From Deferribacterales bacterium Deferri_01 (GTDB lineage Bacteria > Chrysiogenota > Deferribacteres > Deferribacterales > Geovibrionaceae), in the NCBI GenBank assembly GCA_001603805.1, contig LUZY01000013.1, positions 722,723 through 786,722 of the forward strand: a stretch of DNA of 64,000 nucleotides. Direction: 5' to 3'. This document shows, in pieces, positions 8,146-17,784 of this stretch. Position 1 is the first letter of the stretch. Every line of letters begins with the position of its first letter. The translations under genes and the position numbers were made by a program. The notes beneath the pieces are model-generated. The model was not told the origin of the DNA. It was given only the letters and a program-made list of their open reading frames with translations, and ran no database searches.

Positions 8146-10506
8146 CTATTCCTTAACAGTTATGGTGCCGTCTTCCAGAGTCTGAATAGGTTTGGCGTTT
8201 TTGCATTTCGGATATGCTGTGCAGGCGAAAAAGCGTCCCCTCGGACCTTTTTTAAGCGCCATAGGGCTGCCGCATTTCTCGCATTTGACATTTTCATCAA
8301 CCTTGAGAATTTCGGGAGTTATGTTGCCTTTCGCATCCGTAATGATATTTGCCGTAAAGCTGCATTCCGGATAGTTGCTGCATGCAATGAAATTGCCTCT
8401 TCTGCCTTTTTTAACGGCAAGCTTGCCGCCGCATTTCGGGCATGGAGTTTCGATTTCTGCCGTCATCTCCTCCACAAGCTTAACCTTGCCTTCCGCATCA
8501 CGCACATACTGCTTGATGTTCTTGCATTCGGGGTAAGCGGAGCAGGCAAGCATTTCACCGAAGCGTGATTTTTTAATAACCATTTCGCTTCCGCATTTAT
8601 CGCACTCAATGCCTGTGGATTCGCTTTTGGGTTTTTCAATGAGTTTTATAGTTCCGTCCTCCTGCCTTTCATAATCGGAGGAGAAGTCACATTCGGGATA
8701 CTTTGAGCAGGCTGCGAATGAACCGTTGCGTCCGTATTTTATAATGAGTCCGCCGCCGCATTTCGGACACTCGGAATCAAGAGTAAGGTTGACGCTGAAC
8801 TGTTTTTCCGCAACATCAAGAACAGGCTTGAAGCTTTTGAAAAACTCATCAAGAACTTCATCCCACTTCACAGCACCTTCGGCGACTTTGTCGAGGTCAT
8901 TCTCAAGTCCTGCGGTGAACTTTATCTCAAAAATGCTGGGGAAATTGCTTACCAAAAGCCTGTTTACAATTCGTCCAAGCTCTGTGGGGCGAAGTTTTTT
9001 CTCCACTGTCTCAACATATTCTCTTTCCTGAATAGTCGATATGATAGAAGCATAGGTACTGGGACGTCCGATACCTTCCTGCTCAAGGGTTTTCACAAGA
9101 GTAGCCTCGGTGTACCTTGCAGGAGGCTGGGTGAAGTTCTGTTTCGGGTCGAAGCTTTCGGGAACAGCGGGAGTATTCTCTTTTATATCGAAAAGAATAG
9201 CTTCCGCATCTTTCTGAGTTTCCTCATCGCCTTCTATATACAGCTGTCTGAAACCGGGGAACTTGAGGATTTTGCCCTGAGCCTTAAATTCGTAAGCTCC
9301 TCCGGTGATAAGTATCGTACTCTGATCATATTCCGCATCAGCCATCTGGCTTGCTACAAAGCGCTCCCAGATGAGCTTATACAGTTTGTACTGCTCTGCT
9401 GAAAGGAACTTCTCCACAGATTCGGGAGTGCGTTCAACAGATGTAGGACGGATAGCCTCGTGAGCGTCCTGCGCCTTGACTTTGGATTCTTTTGCTTTCC
9501 TAACACTTTTGGCAAGGAAATCCGAACCGAATTCTTTTTTGATATAGTCTGCCGCTTCCTTAGCCGCTTCATCAGATATTCTCACTGAGTCAGTACGCAT
9601 ATAGGTAATAAGACCGGCAGGTCCCTGACTTCCCAGATCCATACCTTCGTAAAGTTTCTGGGCAGTCACCATAGTCCGTTTTGCCGAGTAGCCAAGCTTG
9701 CGGCTTGCCTCCTGCTGAAGCATTGAGGTTGAGAAAGGCAGCGGCGCTTTCTGCATTACTGTCTTTCTTATTACATCGGTTACAGAAAAAGATGCTTTTT
9801 TAAGATCCGAAAGAACCTTATCAGCTTCCTCTTTTTTACCGACTTTTATTTTTTTGCCGTCTTTTTTCTCAAGACGTGCTTTGAGTTTTCTGCTTTCGTC
9901 ATTGTCCAGAAGGAACATACCATCGATAGTCCAGTATTCTTCCGGCTTGAACTTCTCAATCTCCTCCTCACGTTCGCATATGAGGCGGAGAGCAACGGAC
10001 TGAACTCTTCCTGCTGAAAGGCCGAACTTAAGAGGCTTCCAGAGGAGAGGACTGACCATATAGCCCACAAGCCTGTCCAGCACACGGCGGGACTGCTGGG
10101 CCATTGCCATATCCATATTTATATCAACGGGATTTTCAATTCCGTCATGTATACCTTTTTTGGTGATTTCGTTAAAGTAGACACGTTTGATTTTGTCATT
10201 ATTTTTTTTGCCGAGTTCGCCTGCGATATGCCATGCGATAGCCTCACCCTCACGGTCGGGGTCAGGAGCCAGAAAGATCTTTTCTGCTGTCTGCGCCTCT
10301 TTCTTGAGGTCATCCAGAACCTTTTTCTTCCCTCTGATTGTGATATATTCGGGATTAAAGCCGTTTTCTATATCTACTCCAAGCTTATTGGAGGGAAGAT
10401 CTTTAACATGCCCCACGCTAGCGAGGACTTTGTAACTTTTGCCCAGATATTTCTCTATGGTTTTGGCTTTCGCCGGAGACTCAACAATAACAAGGTTTTT
10501 TGCCAT
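8146..10506 (-). CDS. topA: DNA topoisomerase I
   Basis: This 786-residue type IA topoisomerase relaxes negative supercoils. The N-terminal Toprim domain starts at VIVESPAKAKTIEKYLG and has the acidic DPDREGEA cluster (82-89). The active-site tyrosine is Y302 in ITYMRTDSVRIS. Four C-terminal C4 zinc ribbons follow, each of the form CxxCG...ACxxYPxC, between about residues 575 and 775. It follows smg by 14 bp and precedes trmFO by 6 bp, so it sits in a recombination, topology and tRNA-modification operon. Confidence 0.97.
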   Translation of the reverse strand: MAKNLVIVESPAKAKTIEKYLGKSYKVLASVGHVKDLPSNKLGVDIENGFNPEYITIRGKKKVLDDLKKEAQTAEKIFLAPDPDREGEAIAWHIAGELGKKNNDKIKRVYFNEITKKGIHDGIENPVDINMDMAMAQQSRRVLDRLVGYMVSPLLWKPLKFGLSAGRVQSVALRLICEREEEIEKFKPEEYWTIDGMFLLDNDESRKLKARLEKKDGKKIKVGKKEEADKVLSDLKKASFSVTDVIRKTVMQKAPLPFSTSMLQQEASRKLGYSAKRTMVTAQKLYEGMDLGSQGPAGLITYMRTDSVRISDEAAKEAADYIKKEFGSDFLAKSVRKAKESKVKAQDAHEAIRPTSVERTPESVEKFLSAEQYKLYKLIWERFVASQMADAEYDQSTILITGGAYEFKAQGKILKFPGFRQLYIEGDEETQKDAEAILFDIKENTPAVPESFDPKQNFTQPPARYTEATLVKTLEQEGIGRPSTYASIISTIQEREYVETVEKKLRPTELGRIVNRLLVSNFPSIFEIKFTAGLENDLDKVAEGAVKWDEVLDEFFKSFKPVLDVAEKQFSVNLTLDSECPKCGGGLIIKYGRNGSFAACSKYPECDFSSDYERQEDGTIKLIEKPKSESTGIECDKCGSEMVIKKSRFGEMLACSAYPECKNIKQYVRDAEGKVKLVEEMTAEIETPCPKCGGKLAVKKGRRGNFIACSNYPECSFTANIITDAKGNITPEILKVDENVKCEKCGSPMALKKGPRGRFFACTAYPKCKNAKPIQTLEDGTITVKE

Positions 10507-10520
10507 ACACCCGCACCTGT

Positions 10521-10937
10521 TTAGTGATCATATTCCTCATAATCCCCAGCACCTTCAGCAAAAAGGGATTTTTTCTCCATCAGGTTAAAGAGAACATGGT
10601 TCTTCACCTGTTCAACCCCTATACGGTAGTTATCCGTGTCTATTAGGGATTCAATAACCGTTTCGAGTGAAACCATATCCATTACTCCTGTGATGTGGAG
10701 CTTCTGGAGATAGTTCATCGCTTCATCAGTGAAAATATTTTTTTCTCTTCTGGAGAAGTATCTGTAACCCGCAAAAGGGGCGAAACTGTTCATATCAAGA
10801 ACGGCAAGCACCTGTCTTATCTCGTTGTCCTCAAAGCCGGTGGACTGAAGATAGTCGGCAAGATCCTTTTCGCTGACTTTGTCAGAGGAGTCGATGTAAT
10901 CGATTACCAGATTAAGTGCAATCACAAACTTTTCCAC
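10521..10937 (-). CDS. smg: Smg family protein (DUF494)
   Basis: This 138-residue acidic, helical protein matches the Smg/DUF494 family in length and pattern. Features are an N-terminal helix-rich segment with the repeat-like motif DLADYLQSTGFEDNEI and the later GVMDMVSLETVIESLID, typical of the family. Its molecular role is not established. The gene order dprA-smg-topA is a recurring arrangement in bacteria (smf-smg near a topA-like gene in E. coli). The start overlaps the end of dprA by 26 bp. Confidence 0.8.
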   Translation of the reverse strand: MEKFVIALNLVIDYIDSSDKVSEKDLADYLQSTGFEDNEIRQVLAVLDMNSFAPFAGYRYFSRREKNIFTDEAMNYLQKLHITGVMDMVSLETVIESLIDTDNYRIGVEQVKNHVLFNLMEKKSLFAEGAGDYEEYDH

Positions 10938-12039
10938 CTGCGCCTCCGTTTATTCTATATTTGCCGTCAATGTCGCAAACTATAACCCCTTCAAGCTCCA
11001 ATTCGCTGAGGATTACCATCATATCGCCGACTTTCATTGCCACTGTGATGCAAAGTTCATCTCTGTTCAAGGGACCTTTTGCAAGGAGGTTATAGATTTT
11101 GTGCTTTTCAGGACTGTCAAAGACTATATTACACTCTTCTTGTTTGTCAATGAATTTTCCCCTCGGCAGAAGGGGGCTGAACTCCTCAACAACGTCGTAA
11201 TAGCTTTCTATAAGCCTCGCTCCGTTCCTGATGAGGTCGTTTGTGGCACGGTTGCGGCAGTCGGGGGAAGCGGGCACCGCAAAAACCTCTCTGCCCTGCT
11301 CGTTGGCGTATCTGGCTGTTATGAGAGAGCCGCTCTTTGTGGATGCCTCTATCACCACAACACCGTGGGAAATACCGCTTATTATTCTGTTACGTATGGG
11401 AAAATTTCGTGCATGAGGGGGTTCGTCCAAAGGAAATTCACTCAAAAAACAGCCGGATTCACAGACTCCGGCAGCGTAACGTGCATTTGCTTCGGGGTAA
11501 AGGCTCATCAGTCCGTTGCCCAGAACAGCCGTGGTATAACCTTTTTTCAGCGCTCCCCTGTGGGCATGTATATCCACACCTGCTGCAAAACCGCTTACCA
11601 CATTGAAGCCGACCTCAGCCAGATCTTCTGCGAGTTTTTCAGTATAAGCCATAGAAGACCTTGAGGCGTTTCTTGACCCCACTACAGCGATACAGGGCAT
11701 ACGCAGAGGTTCAAGCCGTCCTTTACTGAAAAGAACAGCAGGAGGGGCATATATTTCACGCAGCATAGGGGGATAACCGCCCTCCTCCAGCGTGGTTATG
11801 TCTATATTATGTTTTCCGGCGAGGCGTATCTGGTTTTCAACAAACTTTCTGTCAACATTCCGGCTTATAACCGCCTGCGCCTGACGCTGATTGAATCCTG
11901 CTTCAGCAAGTTCCGTCAGCCCGAGGTCGAACACACCGTCCAGTGTGCCGAGCCTTCCCAGAGCTTTTGAAACTGTCTCATCGCTTATTCCTTTAATGGA
12001 TTTCAGCGCAAGATAAGTGTAAGCCAGACGAAAATTCAA
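10912..12039 (-). CDS. dprA: DNA-processing protein DprA (Smf)
   Basis: The 375-residue protein has an N-terminal helix-hairpin-helix/SAM-like region (about 1-80), a Rossmann-like core and a C-terminal winged-helix domain (about 300-365). The core carries the family blocks AVVGSRNASRSS and NVVSGFAAGVDIHAHRGAL, and the long block ending in FPIRNRIISGISHG. DprA binds incoming single-stranded DNA and loads RecA in natural transformation; many non-competent bacteria also carry it. No other competence genes are present here. It overlaps smg by 26 bp. Confidence 0.95.
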   Translation of the reverse strand: MNFRLAYTYLALKSIKGISDETVSKALGRLGTLDGVFDLGLTELAEAGFNQRQAQAVISRNVDRKFVENQIRLAGKHNIDITTLEEGGYPPMLREIYAPPAVLFSKGRLEPLRMPCIAVVGSRNASRSSMAYTEKLAEDLAEVGFNVVSGFAAGVDIHAHRGALKKGYTTAVLGNGLMSLYPEANARYAAGVCESGCFLSEFPLDEPPHARNFPIRNRIISGISHGVVVIEASTKSGSLITARYANEQGREVFAVPASPDCRNRATNDLIRNGARLIESYYDVVEEFSPLLPRGKFIDKQEECNIVFDSPEKHKIYNLLAKGPLNRDELCITVAMKVGDMMVILSELELEGVIVCDIDGKYRINGGAGGKVCDCT

Positions 12040-12051
12040 TATACTGTTCCT

Positions 12052-13182
12052 TTAACCGAAATACCTGTCAATGCTGTAAGCAAGCTTAATCCACATATCA
12101 GCAGAAGCTACCACGGTGGGAGTAGGCACATAAAAATCCCCGCTGTGAAGCGGCGGATGGTTTCCATGCTCATTTGCTCCTGTCCACACAAAAACGCCTT
12201 TAACAAGCCTTACATATTCGGAGAAGTCCTCCCCGCCCAGAGATGCTTTATCAAAAGGAACACGGGGCAGACTGTTTTCATCAGCAATATCGCATATAAA
12301 TGCAGCAAGAGCAGGATCGTTCATAACAGGGTGAGTGCCGTCCTTGATATCTATTTCAATCTTTACCCCGTAAAGCTCTTCAATGCCTGATGCAAGAGAC
12401 TCCATTCCTTTCTCAATTGTATCCTTCACTTCTGAGTGAAAATAGCGAAAAGTGCCTTTCAGCTCAAGTTTATCAGGAATAATATTGTCCGCACTTCCGC
12501 CGTGTATGCTGCCGAAGGATATAAGCCCCGGAAGAATGGGATCTTTAAGACGGGAGACGATCATCTGTGCTTTTGTTATGTAGTCTGCGGCGGCTGTGAT
12601 AACATCATTGCCAAGGTGAGGCATTGCTGCGTGAGTCGCCTTCCCTGTAAATGTCAGGGCAATATGATGAGAACCAGCCATACACGGACCGGATTTGACA
12701 CCTAACTTGCCCATGGGTATTTCGTTTTCGGCGTGGGCGGCGAATATACAATCCACACCGTCAAGACAGCCCTTTTCTATCATAAACTTAGCACCGCTGA
12801 CTATCTCTTCAGCGGGCTGAAATATGTAGCGGATATTAACCTTGGGTTTGACTTCGCTTCTCTGCACAGCCTCCAGAAGAAGGAGAAGCGCTGTCATATT
12901 ATGATGGTGTCCGCAGAGGTGTTTATATTCTGTTTTATCAGGGTTTGCCGGCAGAGCGTCTATATCCGACCTGAAAGCCACTGTTTTTTCCGCACCGAAG
13001 TCCAGTGTGCCGTAACAGCCTGTTTCAAAGATGTGGGAAGGGGTTATGCCTGTTTTTTTAAGGAAGGCAACAATATATTCCGTGGTTTTATATTCCTTAA
13101 ATGAAGGCTCGGCAAGAAGAGCCAGATCATTCATAAGCCTTTCGGCAAGCCCTGCATCAGGCTGAATTCGCTTTACATCCAT
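12052..13182 (-). CDS. M20 family metallo-amidohydrolase
   Basis: The 376-residue protein belongs to peptidase family M20 (subfamily M20D-like: hippurate hydrolase, N-acyl-amino-acid amidohydrolase, IAA-amino acid hydrolase). Metal-ligand motifs are visible: FRSDIDALP, the Cys/His block LCGHHHNMTA, the Glu pair FQPAEE, AAHAEN, and a C-terminal PPLHSGDF. A lid/dimerisation domain is inserted around 175-290 (GSHHIALTFTGKATHAAMPH). It should be a cytoplasmic amidase acting on an N-acyl amino acid or similar compound; the substrate cannot be read from sequence. It lies between lolA and dprA. Confidence 0.88.
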   Translation of the reverse strand: MDVKRIQPDAGLAERLMNDLALLAEPSFKEYKTTEYIVAFLKKTGITPSHIFETGCYGTLDFGAEKTVAFRSDIDALPANPDKTEYKHLCGHHHNMTALLLLLEAVQRSEVKPKVNIRYIFQPAEEIVSGAKFMIEKGCLDGVDCIFAAHAENEIPMGKLGVKSGPCMAGSHHIALTFTGKATHAAMPHLGNDVITAAADYITKAQMIVSRLKDPILPGLISFGSIHGGSADNIIPDKLELKGTFRYFHSEVKDTIEKGMESLASGIEELYGVKIEIDIKDGTHPVMNDPALAAFICDIADENSLPRVPFDKASLGGEDFSEYVRLVKGVFVWTGANEHGNHPPLHSGDFYVPTPTVVASADMWIKLAYSIDRYFG

Positions 13183-13223
13183 GACTGTTCCTTTCTGACT
13201 TTATTAATGCGCACTTTTGTGAG

Positions 13224-13820
13224 TTAGTTATATTCAAAAATTTCTGTTCCGGCAGGGACAGTGGGTTCAAAGATCTTTTTATCTATATCTATATTGAGAT
13301 GAATATTGGTGAAAGTCACCTCCGTTCTGTTGCCTGTGGGATCTTCGCTCATAACTTTGGTAATACGGCTTCCGTCTGTGTCCACTTTAATATAGCGTAC
13401 GCCTATGTCACTGAGAGGTACAAGATTGAGAGTATTTTCACCGCTTAATGTCACATGAAAATTCTGGCGTATGTTTCCGATATCAAGCATCAGCCTCGTA
13501 ATGGCATTCTGGTTTCCTTCTGCATTCTTCTGGCGGACAAGCTGTCGTATCTCGCTGTCATAATAGTCAACTCTGTCTGAAGTAAAAAGGTAATACTGCC
13601 TGTAAGGGTAACTGTAGTCCCAAAGGGCACGGTATTTGTTCACCACATATATTCTGCCCACATACTCGTCTTTTCCGAAGTTTTCTATCTCCGTAACCTG
13701 CCTGAAATCAGCTCTGTAGCTTTGCAGTCCGCTGAAAGATGCAAGGATTTCGTCTATTGTGGCGCCAAAAGCGCTCATGCTTATGCAAAGAGCAGTAAAA
13801 AGCATTATTACTTTTTTCAT
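13224..13820 (-). CDS. lolA: LolA, periplasmic outer-membrane lipoprotein carrier
   Basis: The 198-residue protein has a signal peptide (1-19, ending SAFGA) and the LolA core. Features are an early FRQVTEIENFG segment, YVVNKYRALWDYSYPYRQYYLFTSD (a W-x-Y type strand pair) and VDYYDSEIRQLVRQ. It ferries lipoproteins from the LolCDE exporter across the periplasm to the outer membrane. Its presence indicates a diderm cell envelope. A strong SD (GGCGGAGG) precedes the ATG, and a near-consensus promoter lies at 13847-13874. It is the first gene of the run to trmFO; 41 bp separate it from the M20 gene. Confidence 0.92.
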   Translation of the reverse strand: MKKVIMLFTALCISMSAFGATIDEILASFSGLQSYRADFRQVTEIENFGKDEYVGRIYVVNKYRALWDYSYPYRQYYLFTSDRVDYYDSEIRQLVRQKNAEGNQNAITRLMLDIGNIRQNFHVTLSGENTLNLVPLSDIGVRYIKVDTDGSRITKVMSEDPTGNRTEVTFTNIHLNIDIDKKIFEPTVPAGTEIFEYN

Positions 13821-13846
13821 AAAAAACCTCCGCCTGAATCAGCCGT

Positions 13847-13874
13847 ATCATATTCTGACATTTATAAGTGTCAA
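13847..13874 (-). promoter_or_regulatory. Sigma-70-type promoter for the lolA-to-trmFO operon
   Basis: On the minus strand, TTGACA (13869-13874) and TATGAT (13847-13852) are separated by 16 bp, 27 bp upstream of the lolA start codon. Both boxes are near consensus. Confidence 0.7.
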
Positions 13875-14146
13875 AGGTTTTATTGATTGTACAGTAAAAA
13901 ATAAATCACTCTTAAGACACAAATATATAAATCCGATTATCATTACTTTTTATTAACCGATATTTACACATTATATATAATATACCATCGTTTAATTATA
14001 GATACAGCCTATTGATATTCAGCACATGCCTTCGAAAATAAGAAATAATAACACATATTCTATTTTTTATTATCTATACTAATTTGCGCACCCTTTAAAT
14101 ATCAATAAAAAAACTAAACCATCCGTATAGCCTTATATTTTAGGGC
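13875..14146. other. AT-rich divergent intergenic region, no gene seen
   Basis: This stretch between the lolA and pyc promoters is strongly AT-rich and contains no ORF with coding character, no RNA gene and no clear repeat. No obvious conserved regulator site was recognised. Confidence 0.5.
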
Positions 14147-14175
14147 TTGACTTCAATAATACATTATTTTATTAT
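14147..14175 (+). promoter_or_regulatory. Sigma-70-type promoter for pyruvate carboxylase
   Basis: TTGACT (14147-14152) and TATTAT (14170-14175) are separated by 17 bp. An AGAGGA Shine-Dalgarno at 14194-14199 precedes the pyc start codon at 14206. Confidence 0.7.
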
Positions 14176-14205
14176 CGAATACTTTCAGCCATCAGAGGAT
14201 AAGTT

Positions 14206-17200
14206 ATGAGAATAAAGAAACTTATGTCCGCAAACAGAGGCGAGATAGCCATCAGAACATTCCGTGCCTGTACAGAGCTTGGAATCCGCACTGTGGCGGT
14301 TTATTCCACCGAAGACCGTTACTCACTCCACAGATATAAAGCAGACGAAGCCTACCATATAGGACGAGGGCTTGATCCTGTTGCTGCTTACCTTAATATT
14401 GACGAAATAGTTGAACTTGCAGTGCGGGAGAATATAGACGCAATTCACCCCGGTTACGGCTTCCTCGCCGAAAATGCAGACTTTGCAACAGCCTGTGAGG
14501 AAAAAGGAATCATATTTGTTGGTCCCTCACCGGAAACAATCAGAATTTTCGGCGATAAAAAAAGTGCAAAAGATCTTGCCGTATCCTGCGGTGTACCGGT
14601 TATTAAGGGTTCCGAAGGGATTGTGAAAGACCTTGCCTCAGCCAAAAAATCCGCAGCGGAGATAGGCTACCCTGTACTTCTCAAGGCTATAGCAGGCGGA
14701 GGAGGAAGAGGCATCCGTGTTGCAAGGGATGAAAAAGAGCTTGCAGAAAACTTCGACTCCGCCAAAAGCGAAGCTCTGAAGGCTTTCGGCAACGGCGACA
14801 TAATAATAGAGAAATACATCGAAAAACCAAAACATATAGAGGTTCAGCTCCTCGGGGACAAAGGCGGAAATGTGATCCATCTCTTCGAAAGGGACTGTTC
14901 TGTTCAGCGAAGACACCAGAAGCTCATAGAGATTGCCCCTTCAATTAATGTTCCGCAGACTACACTTGATAAAATGTACGAAGCTTCAATCGCCATAGGC
15001 AAGGCTTCCAAGCTGAAAAACGCAGCTACTGTGGAATTTCTGGTAGATAAACACAATGACTTCTACTTCCTCGAAGTTAACCCCCGTATTCAGGTGGAAC
15101 ACACGGTTACAGAACTTATAACAGGCATAGACATAGTTCAGAGTCAGATTTTCATCAGCGCCGGCGAACTTATGTCCAGCGAAAATATTGACATAAAATC
15201 GCAGGAGACCGTCACAAAGTCCGGTTATGCAATCCAGTGCCGTGTCACAACGGAAGATCCCGCCAATAATTTCATGCCTGACACAGGAGAGATTGAAGCA
15301 TATAGAATAGCCACGGGATTCGGAGTGCGGCTTGATGCCGGAAACGGTTTTACCAACGCAAAGATCACTCCTCATTACGACTCTTTGCTTGTTAAGGTCT
15401 CCACGCACTCTCTTCAGTTTCACCGTGCCGCAAGCAAGATGCTGCGTTCATTAAGCGAATTCAGAATCAGAGGGGTTAAAACGAATATCCCCTTTCTGGA
15501 AAAAGTCATAAACCACAAAGACTTCCTCGAAGGCAACATATGTACAACCTTTGTGGATAATACGCCGGAGCTTTTTCAGTTTCCCACACCCAAGGACAGA
15601 GCAAGCAAAGCGCTGATGTTTCTTGCGAATAATGTGGTAAACAACCCATCCGGCGTTAAGCTCACTCCGGAGCGTATTCTTCCTAAAACAGATGCCCCGG
15701 TAACTCTCTTCGGAGAAAAAATACCATCCGGCACAAAAGACATTCTCATGCGTGGCGGTGTTCAGGGTGTGATTGACCACATCCGCAAATCAAAGGAAAT
15801 CCTCTTCACCGATACAACTCTGCGTGATGCTCACCAGTCGCTGCTTGCCACAAGAGTACGCACGCACGATATGCTGAAAATTTCAGACGTTTACGCCAAA
15901 CACTTGAGCCAGCTTTTCTCCCTTGAAATGTGGGGCGGAGCAACATTTGACGTTGCTTACAGATTCCTCAAAGAATCCCCGTGGGACAGGCTGCGCCTTC
16001 TCCGTGAGAGGATACCTAACATTCTTTTTCAGATGCTTCTGCGTGCATCAAACGCAGTGGGCTATACTAACTATCCGGACAATGTGGTAAAGGAATTCAT
16101 AAAACAGGCTTCGGAATCAGGTATAGATGTTTTCAGAATCTTTGACTGTTTCAACTGGACCGACCAGATGATCCCCGCAATTGAAGAAGTTAAGAAAAAC
16201 GGGCGCATAGCCGAAGCTGCGATCTGTTATACCGGTGATATTGAGAACCCCGCCCGCACAAAATATTCTCTGAAATATTACTCAGGTCTCGCAAAGGAAC
16301 TCGCTGAAGCGGGAACAGACATCATCGGCATCAAAGATATGGCCGGGCTTCTTAAGCCTTATGCGGCAAAAATCCTTGTTAAAGCTATCAAAGAAGAAAC
16401 CGGACTTCCGGTACACTTTCACACCCATGACACCAGCGGTAACGGCGAAGCGTCTGTTCTTATGGCTATAGAAGGCGGGGCGGATATAATTGACGCCGCC
16501 ATAAGCTCCATGAGCGGACTCACCAGCCAGCCGAACCTTAATTCCATACTTGCGGCGACTGCTTTTGCAAAAAAAGCCTCATCAGTTGACACCGAATGGA
16601 GTCAGAAAGTATCCGACTATTTTGAGCGTGTCCGCCGTTACTATTTCCCTTTTGAAAGCGGGCTGAAATCAGCCACTGCCGAGGTTTATAAGCATGAAAT
16701 CCCCGGCGGTCAGTATTCCAACCTGATAGTTCAGGTGGAGGCTATGGGTCTCATAGACAGATGGGAAGAGGTGCGGAATATGTACGCTCAGGTAAATGCG
16801 GAGCTGGGCGACATAATAAAAGTTACGCCTTCATCTAAAGTTGTGGGTGATTTTGCACTATTTCTCGTTAGAAACAATCTTTCAGTTGACGATATATACG
16901 ATAAGAGTGATACACTCTCCTATCCGGATTCAGTTGTGTCATTTTTCAAAGGAATGCTTGGACAGCCATACGGCGGATTCCCCTACAGGCTTCAAAAAGC
17001 AGTCCTCAAAGATGAGAAACCAATAACAGAACGCCCCGGCGATGCACTGCCGCCCTTTGATTTTGAAGCGGCGCATGCAGAGCTGAAAAAAATATTCGGG
17101 CGTGACTTTAACAATGAAGAAATTTTAGCATACGCTCTTTATCCGGCAGTGTTTAAGGATTTTGTAAAGTTTACAGCAGAATACGGTGATCCTTCAGTGT

Positions 17201-17640
17201 TTGACACGAAATCTTTCTTCTACCCCCTTCATAAAGAAGAGGAGATTGAGGTTAAGATTGAACAGGGTAAGACACTGATAATCAAGTACCTGGGTGAAAG
17301 TATGCCCGATGAGAAGGGATACCGCAAGGTTTACTTTGAGTTAAACGGAACCCCACGTACAGTTAAAATAAAAGATAACACATTGACAGACATCATAAAG
17401 TCAAATATTAAAGGTGAGCTGGGAAATCCGCAGGAGATATGTGCGACAATGCCCGGAACAATCACCAAAGTTAATGTGAAAAAAGGCGATAAGGTGCAGA
17501 AAGGCGATCTGCTTGTAATCACCGAAGCCATGAAGATAGAAACCAAGATCACATCCGCCGCAGGCGGTGAAGTTGCAGAAGTCCTCCTGAATCAAGGGGA
17601 TAAAATTGAGGCGGGCGACCTCATAATAAAACTGGGCTGA
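14206..17640 (+). CDS. pyc: Pyruvate carboxylase, single-chain
   Basis: The 1144-residue enzyme carboxylates pyruvate to oxaloacetate using ATP, bicarbonate and biotin. Domain order is biotin carboxylase (about 1-450; glycine-rich ATP loop AGGGGRGI, metal/catalytic block EVNPRIQVEHTVTE), carboxyltransferase (about 525-800; TDTTLRDAHQSLLA, metal motif HFHTHDTSG), PYC/OADA domain (about 815-1010) and biotin carrier. The biotinylated lysine is K1110 in EAMKIE. The length matches the single-chain alpha4-type enzyme. It stands alone behind its own promoter and is the anaplerotic entry to the oxaloacetate-fumarate-succinate route that the sdh operon also serves. Confidence 0.97.
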   Translation: MRIKKLMSANRGEIAIRTFRACTELGIRTVAVYSTEDRYSLHRYKADEAYHIGRGLDPVAAYLNIDEIVELAVRENIDAIHPGYGFLAENADFATACEEKGIIFVGPSPETIRIFGDKKSAKDLAVSCGVPVIKGSEGIVKDLASAKKSAAEIGYPVLLKAIAGGGGRGIRVARDEKELAENFDSAKSEALKAFGNGDIIIEKYIEKPKHIEVQLLGDKGGNVIHLFERDCSVQRRHQKLIEIAPSINVPQTTLDKMYEASIAIGKASKLKNAATVEFLVDKHNDFYFLEVNPRIQVEHTVTELITGIDIVQSQIFISAGELMSSENIDIKSQETVTKSGYAIQCRVTTEDPANNFMPDTGEIEAYRIATGFGVRLDAGNGFTNAKITPHYDSLLVKVSTHSLQFHRAASKMLRSLSEFRIRGVKTNIPFLEKVINHKDFLEGNICTTFVDNTPELFQFPTPKDRASKALMFLANNVVNNPSGVKLTPERILPKTDAPVTLFGEKIPSGTKDILMRGGVQGVIDHIRKSKEILFTDTTLRDAHQSLLATRVRTHDMLKISDVYAKHLSQLFSLEMWGGATFDVAYRFLKESPWDRLRLLRERIPNILFQMLLRASNAVGYTNYPDNVVKEFIKQASESGIDVFRIFDCFNWTDQMIPAIEEVKKNGRIAEAAICYTGDIENPARTKYSLKYYSGLAKELAEAGTDIIGIKDMAGLLKPYAAKILVKAIKEETGLPVHFHTHDTSGNGEASVLMAIEGGADIIDAAISSMSGLTSQPNLNSILAATAFAKKASSVDTEWSQKVSDYFERVRRYYFPFESGLKSATAEVYKHEIPGGQYSNLIVQVEAMGLIDRWEEVRNMYAQVNAELGDIIKVTPSSKVVGDFALFLVRNNLSVDDIYDKSDTLSYPDSVVSFFKGMLGQPYGGFPYRLQKAVLKDEKPITERPGDALPPFDFEAAHAELKKIFGRDFNNEEILAYALYPAVFKDFVKFTAEYGDPSVFDTKSFFYPLHKEEEIEVKIEQGKTLIIKYLGESMPDEKGYRKVYFELNGTPRTVKIKDNTLTDIIKSNIKGELGNPQEICATMPGTITKVNVKKGDKVQKGDLLVITEAMKIETKITSAAGGEVAEVLLNQGDKIEAGDLIIKLG

Positions 17641-17784
17641 CAGATAACTTTTTCGGGAAGTCCCCCTTCACTGACGAAAAGTCTGCCGGTCCACGGCGAA
17701 GTCTGAATTGGGCGATTCAGGCTAAGTTCCTTCCAGCTTGAGGGTTAAGGCGGCTCTGAAAGGGGTCGCCTCCCCTCTTATATG
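17641..17784 (+). other. Non-coding region with several short potential hairpins downstream of pyc
   Basis: No coding sequence is seen. Short self-complementary pieces lie close together: GACgaaaaGTC, GCCGgtccaCGGC, CTGAATtgggcgATTCAG and GGCGgctctgaaaggggtCGCC. It could hold the pyc terminator or a small structured RNA, but it matches no RNA family I can recognise and has no strong T-run. The tandem repeat array begins directly after it. Confidence 0.4.

Noticed and set aside
17641-17784. Small SRP RNA (4.5S) or tRNA candidate in the region after pyc
   Set aside because: A GGAAGGAAC stretch on the minus strand faintly recalls the SRP apical loop, but the flanking conserved bases are missing, and no cloverleaf or T-loop is present.
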